A stretch of 64,000 bases of DNA, from assembly GCA_933207985.1 (NCBI GenBank), contig OW240921.1:109298069-109362068 (forward strand), read 5' to 3'. The notes beneath the pieces were generated by a model, which saw nothing but the letters and a program-made list of their open reading frames with translations, had not been told where the DNA came from and ran no database searches. Positions 55,637-64,000 of the stretch are shown here, in pieces; positions within the stretch are counted from its first letter, which is position 1, and each line of letters begins with the position of its first letter. The DNA comes from Pelobates cultripes. Lineage: Eukaryota; Chordata; Amphibia; Anura; Pelobatidae. The position numbers and the translations under genes were made by a program.

Positions 55637-57720
55637 GGAGAGGTAAAATGCCACATCCATTTCACTTTAAGACAGCTCAGCTGACACATTGATGGCCATG
55701 TCAATACTACTAAATTTCTTTATGTACATGTGAATTTTGAATAGTTTGTAAACTTCTTGTTTTGAGTTCAGATCAGGACTAAATGATTATCTATTGCTGT
55801 GTTTGAGTGCAGTGTTTATTTTATATATTTTATTTCCTGTCTGTCATAATGTTTGATTAGAGGACAGCTTGTTGCACCAGACATGTCTTTTCCAGTAACT
55901 TTGCTTGTGAATTAGTTTATACTTCCTAATCTTTGCTTGTTGATCAATAACCTCATTAGATATTCTAATTTGTCATAATTGAGTGATTTGGCAGGACCGA
56001 ACGTTGGAGCACACACATCTCAAGAGGTTTAACTAATCCATTATTGGCCTTTTGCAGGTTTTCTGTCAAGTCATAGAGGGTCCCATCTTCTGAACACCAA
56101 CAGTATCTGCAGCTTTGGAGCCAAACTTCAACCGTATTCCTTCCAACTGACCCCGGTGCCGCTCCATTCCCCACAGACTTATTCTGGAAGTCGTCATGCC
56201 CTTTCCCCCCATTATGGTTCTTATTTTGTTACTCTGTAAACCCACACCTTCCAAACAAGAATCGGGGCTGCCACAAAAAGGGGAAGAGTGAATGGTGGGG
56301 AGATGATGTTTTATTTCGTAAACATGAATCAGACTATGAGGTTCTGCCCATGTAGACAGAGGGAAGGAGAATGTTAGTTTTTTTTGCGGGAAAGCAACAG
56401 GGAAAGTTAGGGTAATGGAATATTTGGTTATTTTCAAATATTGAAAAACCAGCAAAAGAATCCCATTCAGAAATATGGCAGAAGAACTGGCAAGAGGATT
56501 TTTCCCCATCCGTTAGTGTATCAGCTGACATTGCTGGTACTTGCGCTGGTTCTGATGGGAGAATCTGGCGTCTGCGGAAGGCTACTTGACAGGAAATGTG
56601 GTTGTCTGAAGATGGGCTGGCAGGAGAAGTTGGCTGTTAAGGTTGAGGGTTGGTAACGAGGAGAGTGTGTGTATGCCATAGTCGATCCTTTAATGACCGG
56701 CTTTCTCTTAGTTTTTGAGACATAACAAAGACACACTACACTGGCCAGTAACTTAATTGATGAACGTCACAGAAACCCCTTTTTTTGTAATTTGCACTAT
56801 TTTTATTGAGAGTCTAAATAGCTGTAGCATTAGCAGAGACTTCAATTCATTCTTGTTGAGTGAAGGGAAAGCCAAAGAATAGAAAGAATCCTCTACAAGG
56901 AGGGCACATAGATTTATCATTTATCTCTGAATTTCGCTGTACATAGATTATCCAGATGTTTTCACTTTTTACGGTAGTAATGTAAGGGTAACTCCATCTG
57001 TCAAATGTCCACTAAAGGGAGACTCCTTTTTTAATTTTGAGGTATATCTCCAGGTATAATTCCAGTCTTCAAATAATACTAAGGGCTTGGATTCCAGCAG
57101 TTATCCTTGGCATTTTACATAAAGAGGTGCTATTTTTTTTTTTTTTTTATTATTATTTTTTATGGGTGGCATGGAAGACCAAAAATGGACTATAGAAAGA
57201 TCAATCTATTTTCTGATGTGCTATTAAGTAAACTCCAACCATAATGGGGCTATACCCAAACCCCCCTTTCTTACATACACCATCTTCTTCAAACCCTGCC
57301 CATAGGGTTATTTACCAAAAATGTATTGCTTTGTCATAACTTTGTTCTTAAAGACCAATGTCCTACTTGCTTGGTATCAGCAGGGCAATGTGGACCTGCT
57401 AATGATGCTTTTGTAGGTTCTGCACAAGATTGTCATGGCTGCAAAGAAATGTCATTTGTCCATAAGGTTTTAATTTAAAATTTTAAGGTGGTGTCACTAC
57501 TGTTTCTCTACCTATAAGGCACAGGAGTTGCAAATTTTGCACTCGTTAGACGTAGCTGTGTATGAATGACTGGACCGCTTCTAGAGATTTACATATATAG
57601 ATATATTTACAGATATATATAAGCCTGTAATACAAAGCTTTAATTCGATCTCTGAAAGGAAGGAAATATGTTTTATAAGTCAGCCCCACATAGTCATTAC
57701 CAATAAATATATTAATACTT
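55637..57720 (+). other. SIK3: Probable SIK3 3' UTR
   Basis: About 2.1 kb follows the stop without a convincing frame and with few recognisable repeats until about 58.1 kb, which suits a UTR. A possible UTR intron runs from AGAG/gtaaaa at about 55643 to TTTTGCAG/ at 56058. The end is inferred from a polyadenylation-type hexamer near 57702. Confidence 0.55.
57702..57707 (+). terminator. Candidate polyadenylation signal AATAAA
   Basis: AATAAA in CCAATAAATATATT, about 2.07 kb after the SIK3 stop, followed within 40 bp by a T-rich stretch. It is the first clear AATAAA I noticed after the stop. The true site could be further on. Confidence 0.4.
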
Positions 57721-58134
57721 CCTATCTTTTTAAAATTTATTTTATTTTTTTAGATTCATTCTCCTGGAATCCTTTTCCTAGATTTCAATTTGGTATTTTT
57801 ATCATGTCACCTAGGTGTTGTGTTACTAGTGGGGATACAGTGAAACAAATTATGTACACACTGTGCTAAAATAATTAATGATATACATCCAAAGGAAAGG
57901 ATAGCTTCATATCCTGTCTGTCAGGACCCACAGTGAATGCATACTGTTAATAGAGACTTACCAATTATTTATTTAAAACATATATGTGGGTCTTTGTATA
58001 TTTCCATTTTTTACTAGCATGACAATCCTTTTTTTTTTTGTGTGTGTAGGGGGTTATGATCTATGCCCACCACACATGCTGCTCACAACTGTTTAGGTAA
58101 CTGTGTCCACTGAAATTGGTTACCTGACTATTAA

Positions 58135-58206
58135 CCCCTTAAGGACCAAACTTCTGGAATAAAAGGGAATCATGACATGTCACACATGTCATGTGTCCTT
58201 AAGGGG
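58135..58206 (-). mobile_element. 72-bp TTAA-flanked MITE, copy 4
   Basis: Same family in reverse orientation, TTAA at 58131 and 58207. Its core is a reverse-complement match of copy 1 at nearly every base and it has the same length, so the family spread recently. Lies just past the likely end of SIK3. Confidence 0.75.
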
Positions 58207-58654
58207 TTAAGTGCAGTCATGACTCCCTTTGTAATTTGACCCTGAATCAAGAGTTAGGAATATATATAGATATAGATATATAGATATATATATAACGTGT
58301 GTGTGGTTCTGGGGTTTTACAAATGAACAATTCATTGGTTGCAGGCTTATTTTAAATGTAAGTTTCTAGAAAGCTTGCTGATAAATCTTGGCCTCTTATA
58401 ATCCAATTTGTGATGTTGATGGTCTTCTGTTGAAGAAGCAGTTTTTTTATTATTTTATAATTAATCAGCACAGCTTCCCAGAGAGTCTTTTAATAACAAT
58501 TTTTTTTTTTTTTTTAAACCTTTTCACTTGTTTAGTGTTCAAATGACTGATTAATTCTCATGTAATCCCATTCCGTTAATCAGTTCTGAATTATTTTAGT
58601 CACATAGCATACAGTGTTCTTAAACATCCTTTGAAAACCCCTTCACTTACAGGG

Positions 58655-58962
58655 TAATTTACAAACAAGAGAATTCAGTTTTTAGGTGCGCCCCTCTTTA
58701 GGGTTAAATCTTACCTTATTTCCAGCCCTTCACGGGTCTGCATGCACTGGCCATGCCCCTAATCCGCCTCTTTGGCTGACATCAGAATTGATGATCTCAG
58801 CCAATCCAATACTTTCCCACTGGAGGTGTCCCCAGGCTTCAATGTAAACACTGTCTTTTTTATGAAAAGACAGTGTTTACTACAAAAGGCCTGTAGGGAC
58901 TGACTATACTCACCAGAACAACTGCATTGAGCTGTAGTTGTTCTAATGACTATAGTGTCACT
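58655..58962 (+). mobile_element. TTAA-type element downstream of SIK3
   Basis: AGTGTTTACT and AATGTAAACACTGTC form a hairpin; CACCAGAACAACTGCATTGA pairs with the TAGTTGTTCTAATG part; the end is GTGTCACT before TTAA at 58963. The start is approximate. Confidence 0.5.
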
Positions 58963-60177
58963 TTAAGTTCAGAGTAGTGAAGCTGAAAGCATACCTGACT
59001 TTTATAGATTTTATTTTTCTAGTTAAGCTATTTTGACCTTAAATTTGGAATGTCCCTTTGGATTCTCACTTTAGTGAATAATTCTTAGTGTTTTGGCTAA
59101 TGTTTGGGATTGTGAGTAAAATTGTACTAGTTTTGTTAAACTTAGTTACTAGGGCTCACGTTACAAGCCCTACTAGCACTCTATATTTAGCAGATTTTCT
59201 ATACTTGGTTCACAGATTACTGTAGGTGCTAAAGTCTCCCCAGCCTGCACTCTGCGCTTGGTCTAATGCGGGCATTGGCAGGCTTATTCTGTGCTCAATT
59301 ACCTCCATATCAGAAACAAAGCATATTACGTGCAAAACTACATAGAGGGTAACTCTGCTGCAGTGTATAGTATTTGTCCAAAGCACACTTAATGCTAGTC
59401 AGCCGTTGAAAATAACTATGCCATCAACATAAGTGAAGGCAGCAATAGACGCTCGAAGGGTTTCCTTAATAAACCTAAACCAAGAATTGTACATTTATAG
59501 AATTAAAAATGATTGGCTGAAATAGACAAAAATTATAATTTGACAGCTTGTATATCTTGGACAAATGTGTCAAGTTCTTTTTAGTTCTTCACAATTCAAG
59601 GTTTAGTGAATAAACCAATGCTACGTTATAGTTAAGCACTATATTAGTGAAAAACACACTTCTCTTGCAAGGCTAAATTTTGTTGTTGTAATTGTTTAAT
59701 GTGGTCCACTGATGATTCACCGTTGAGACGTTGCCCTATAGTAACATACTCAGTATGTGCCAATGACTGATTTCACAACACCATGTGAAAAGACATACTT
59801 ACTATGGATGTTAATGGCATCTGTTGCTGAGTCAGTTTTTGAAACCAGACGTGCACTTTGTTAATCTCAGTCTCCGTCTGGTGGGAGAATAAAGATAACC
59901 TACACAGTGCCAACTTCTCCTGTCCACCCATCCTCAGACATGCGGATCCCAGGCAGTGCCTGCAAGGTGCTTGGGAGTTTAGGCCTGGTGCAATATGCTA
60001 CTTATTTTACATAGAATTATTTTTACTTTTTTGTTTTGTGTTTTTTCCGTTTGTCAGTTATCATGATCAGAGTTAACCCCTTGTGTGCCAAGGAGGCATC
60101 GTACCCAAATGGCACCAAAGGGTTACACTCTGCAAGTGTTCCATATGGAGTATATTTGGGGGACTGTGTAAATGTTG

Positions 60178-60201
60178 GGTATGTATGTATGTATGTATGT
60201 G
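60178..60201. repeat. (GTAT)n microsatellite
   Basis: Five to six GTAT units in the 3' flank. Confidence 0.85.
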
Positions 60202-63069
60202 TTGTATACTTTAGTGACTGAGCATGTATATAAAGGCAGGGCTGCTTGCAAAACATCGTATTAATGATATGGTCATTTGTGTCCTGATTAAGTGGTCACA
60301 GTTGATGATCTCCTAAATTTAGTTGACACATTTGCATATCATTGTACATGGTGTCTAATACCATGGTTTACTATAATCAATGCATTAACTGACCAATACT
60401 AATGTTATGCTACCTATATGATAGGTGCTGAAGATGAGACATATCCTAAACTTAAAAAAACAAAAAGCCAGAAAAAAATCCCCCATAGACTTGACACATA
60501 CTCTAAATTAATTGTGAAATACAAACCTTCAGCATGTTTTTTTTGTTTTTTTACTGGCACCTTGTTTAGTACACTCCAAGTAGTATTATGCAAGTGTGTT
60601 CTTAAATATGGCCTCCCCATAAAAACAGGAACATTCACACAAAAAGCTTAAGCCCTAAAGCCATTAGGCAGTCTATACTTCACAAACACAAACAAGACTT
60701 TGTGCTGCACTTTGACCGTATAGACTTTACAATATGTATTGCCCCCGATCCCTCTCTAAACACACAAATTCCTAAGTGTCCAATAATCCTTTTGCTGCAT
60801 TGCCAACCCCCAACTTTTGCACAGATCGCTCACCCTTTGCTCATATCTCTTGTCTTCATCCCAATTTCACACTGCCCATCCTTTGTCACATACTGAACAA
60901 TATCAGCATGAGGCATGTTATCTCTAGTCTTTCCCACTAAGCAAAATATTGAAAGGCATATGTCAATGTGGTGAGCTGGCACAGCTGTGTTAGAAAGTTG
61001 TGTAAAGAACCACAGAGCAGCTTGCATACGTGCTAAAAAAAAATAATCACCCTGTCTTTATATACATGGCGTGTATGTGCTGTCCCTGTACTCATTATTT
61101 TATTTTCGGGCAGTGAGGCCTCTTTTTCTCTTACAAACACAAATATCTAAGAATATGTATAAAAATAAATCCTTCTGCTGTTCAGCAGGCCCCCTTCCCA
61201 TACTTTGTTGTAAGAAATGTTTTCTTTTTTTTTGTCATTTTTTTTCTTTTGTTTCCATAAATGTTGTTATAATTATTATTGTTATTATTGATAATAAAAC
61301 AAAACAAAAAAAAAAGACGTTTGTGTTTTAAGAGAGTAGAATAGAGGGTTACATTACTGAGCCCCAATCATCGTGTTCATTTGTTTTTTGATTCATTTTC
61401 CATATTTTTTTTAATTGATTTAAACTGCTCAAGTTGCACAGAGGTCTCTAGAATCTGAGTAAATTCCTAAAATGTTTATTTGTTAAAAACTAAGCTCAAA
61501 CACTATTTTTTTGTGCAATTTGTAAGCTTTTATGGTTAGGGGAATTTTATTTAAACTTTTCACGAATGCCATATCAATGGTAAACGGTCTGATTCCAAGA
61601 CTGATGTGAAATATATTAGTGCATGGGGCTTGAAAATGTGAGGTTTTTCTCCTGTTTTGTAACTAGATACACACTGGGGAGCATACTTGCTATTTCGAAA
61701 TTGCCTGCACATATGGACATCCCTGTATGTCTCTGTAACATTCCATGACAGTGTCACAAACAGAGATTTTTATTTCCATCTTAAAAGCATGCTATTCAGT
61801 TGTCATGAAAGGAGGCGTCATTATTGTGGGACATGGTTAATGTATTTCAAAATGTTATTACCAATATTAGGTGAGCAAAACTGCTTCCCATTTCCCTGCT
61901 ACAATGTAAATGATATTGGGTGGTCCAAGTGAATTGATCACAAACGTTTACTTGTTGGCATGCGTTTGAAATGCCATGTGCTGCTCAATCTTGTTCCTAT
62001 TATGAGTAGATAAGTCATAACAGACACTGTTTGGGGCAATTTGGAAAGATCTCTTGACCCATAAAGAATTAATGGGATCTGTTAGTCAAAACCGAGAAGG
62101 AAGGGATATTATACAATGTTTATTTATTTCAGTGCCCTGTGGCATTCAGGAGTTTGGGCTACTTTTAGGCCGCTGCAGCCTCCTGGTTCGACACGCTGAG
62201 TCCTTCACAGCCACATTCCAGCAGCCTCTAAAGTAACTACTGATATTTTCTTGGAGTAGTGGTGGATGTTATGTAGCTTTGATTTGCATGCTTTTTTTAT
62301 ATGCATCCTTTCCTTGTCTTCTATTCTCTTACATTTTTTTTTTGTATGCTTCCTTTTTTTATTTTATTTTTTTCTTGAAATTCCTGCTGAAACACCAGTT
62401 AGAACTTTGCTTTTTTCTTCTTCTTGAAATATGCAAATTAGACTCTTACATAAACTTACATAGCCAACCATTCTCAAAGATATTGACCATTATCTGCTGA
62501 CACAGCTGCTAAGGGCCAGTCTTTATATTTGGTCAAAATCTGTCCTTTCTTCCCATTGAGGTTCACTTGATCAGACTATATAGCTTTGGGGGGGCTTATA
62601 AATATAGTGCTAGAATAAAGGATTATGGATGTCATATTGCTAATATGCTACCACAATAAATCTTACTTCAAAAACATTTTCTTAATAACTCCTCCTAGAA
62701 TGCATGTTCTAGTATTTTAACAGTTAGAATCTATTTGCTCAAACAGCTAGCCTTACTCTAGAACTCAAATAACCCTTTGACTTGCAGAGAACTATAGGAG
62801 TTTTGGCAAAGCAGCTGGACATACATGTCTTTAGTACAAATGTTGTCCCTATAATTTGCTTGATGGTGCACAGTTGATCAACTGACGTTTATATACAGCA
62901 GATAAATCTTGATATATTCAGCAGCCATTTGTGGGCTGTTCCACCTGCAAAACAATGCGAATCCAATAAAAAATGCTTTGAATCCAGCATTTTAAAATGT
63001 TGTGACCAGTAATGTCCCATAAATGTGTAGAAATTAGTTTTAAACAGGAGAGGATTACAAAGAGTTGCG

Positions 63070-63110
63070 CGCTCTCTCTCTCTCTCTGTCTCTCTGTCTC
63101 TCTCTCTCTC
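63070..63110. repeat. (CT)n microsatellite
   Basis: About 20 CT units with a few GT interruptions near the window's end. Confidence 0.9.
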
Positions 63111-64000
63111 AACTTTTCATCTTGTCTGGCTGGTCACAATTCAGAACCAAAGTAAACAGACAAATTTACTGACTTGCAGTAAATTATTAATTTCGATATA
63201 CCCACGAGATATAGTGAATATTTGTAACCGGGAAAAAAAAAACCTCACAAACCATATAATACAAATGGGTAAGTGATCGATGGGTTCCACATTTGACATC
63301 TTAATAGGTACAAGGCTGATGTCATGTTAATTATGGTTACTTGACTCAATGGGACATAGGTTACACGTTTGAGTTGTGGAATCAGCACAAGCTGCTCTAA
63401 AATACAGTTTCTTTAGCTTAGCGGGTCAGAGGATGTTCATTTAGACTCGATGGCAACATCTGCCTCTGTAATGAAACCAGATTTCACCTGTACAAAAAAA
63501 GCTATGATCAAATGCATCTTGCAGGGCAACAATGATTTCAATGCAGCCTTGTGGTTTAAAACTTTTTTAATAAAAAGGTAAATTAATTAGTTTTTTTGTT
63601 TTTGGACATTCTATTCCAGAAGTGGACAAATTGTAAATCCAGCCTATTGAGTGATGCTTTGCCAGCCTCCAATATTTAACAAATATGTATTTACGACATC
63701 TGAAAAATGTAATGTAGAAATACACAATGTTGTGTTAACTCTATCCTGGAACTGAATGCCTCCATTGTAGTTCACTCTCAAAGGTTTTGCATCTGTCTGA
63801 CAGAGAGGGAGAGAAGGGGACACTGACGTTATGTATAAATGCGATATGAAAATTGGTACAACGTTCTATAAAAGGGGCCATCACCATAGATACGTAGAAG
63901 CACCATGCTTTGATGATCTCTCCTCTTTTCCATGTTTGCACAGCTTATCAGAACACCGCACTTCTTAAACAATGTTCTTTGATGTCTCTGTTGCTTCTCC

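Larger units (their letters stand above)
58967..64000. other. 3' flank without recognised gene
   Basis: About 5 kb of A/T-rich DNA with microsatellites. Short open frames have no recognisable motif or consistent splice sites. In human the next genes beyond SIK3's 3' end are the APOA1 cluster; none of it is seen here. Confidence 0.5.

Noticed and set aside
62054..62236. 60-codon frame in the 3' flank, considered as an exon of a neighbouring gene
   Set aside because: No recognisable motif and no convincing donor or acceptor pair.

Overview
The window is a piece of vertebrate nuclear genome, most likely from a frog or toad. It carries one protein-coding gene, SIK3 (salt-inducible kinase 3, an AMPK-related serine/threonine kinase), on the + strand. 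Twenty-three exons, numbered 2 to 24 here, run from 11337 to 55636. Joined, they give a continuous frame of 1,234 residues plus a stop, with matching phase at every junction. Exon 1 (start codon and glycine-rich loop) was not found and should lie upstream. I base the amphibian call on the SIK3 sequence and on short TTAA-flanked elements that I associate with anuran genomes. No database was consulted.

Layout. 1-11336 is intron 1, dominated by TTAA-flanked elements, including a 3.46 kb one at 4626-8084. 11337-31300 holds the kinase and UBA exons with long introns 3 and 4; intron 3 carries an L1-type retrotransposon nested in an older relative. 31529-43135 holds the exons with the basophilic phosphorylation sites, including the exon equivalent to mouse Sleepy exon 13 and a frame-neutral exon 15. 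44326-55636 holds the Gln/Pro-rich C-terminal exons and the stop. 55637 to about 57.7 kb is probably 3' UTR. The rest, to 64 kb, is flank in which I recognise no gene.

The most interesting signals are: (1) a 39-bp, phase-1/phase-1 candidate exon at 54464-54502 that looks like a partial duplication of the end of exon 23; (2) a 2.08 kb retrotransposon with a full-length-looking 5' end, intact ORF1, no visible ORF2, poly(A) and a 13-bp target duplication, inserted head-to-head into an older homologous ORF1; (3) a TTAA-flanked element opening with a run of consecutive perfect inverted repeats, followed by about five degenerate 385-bp units; (4) a 35-bp minisatellite in the last intron that is open in several frames on the minus strand; (5) several TTAA-flanked non-autonomous families, two of which share one TTAA.

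Residue numbers for SIK3 count from the first codon of exon 2, not from the true start.
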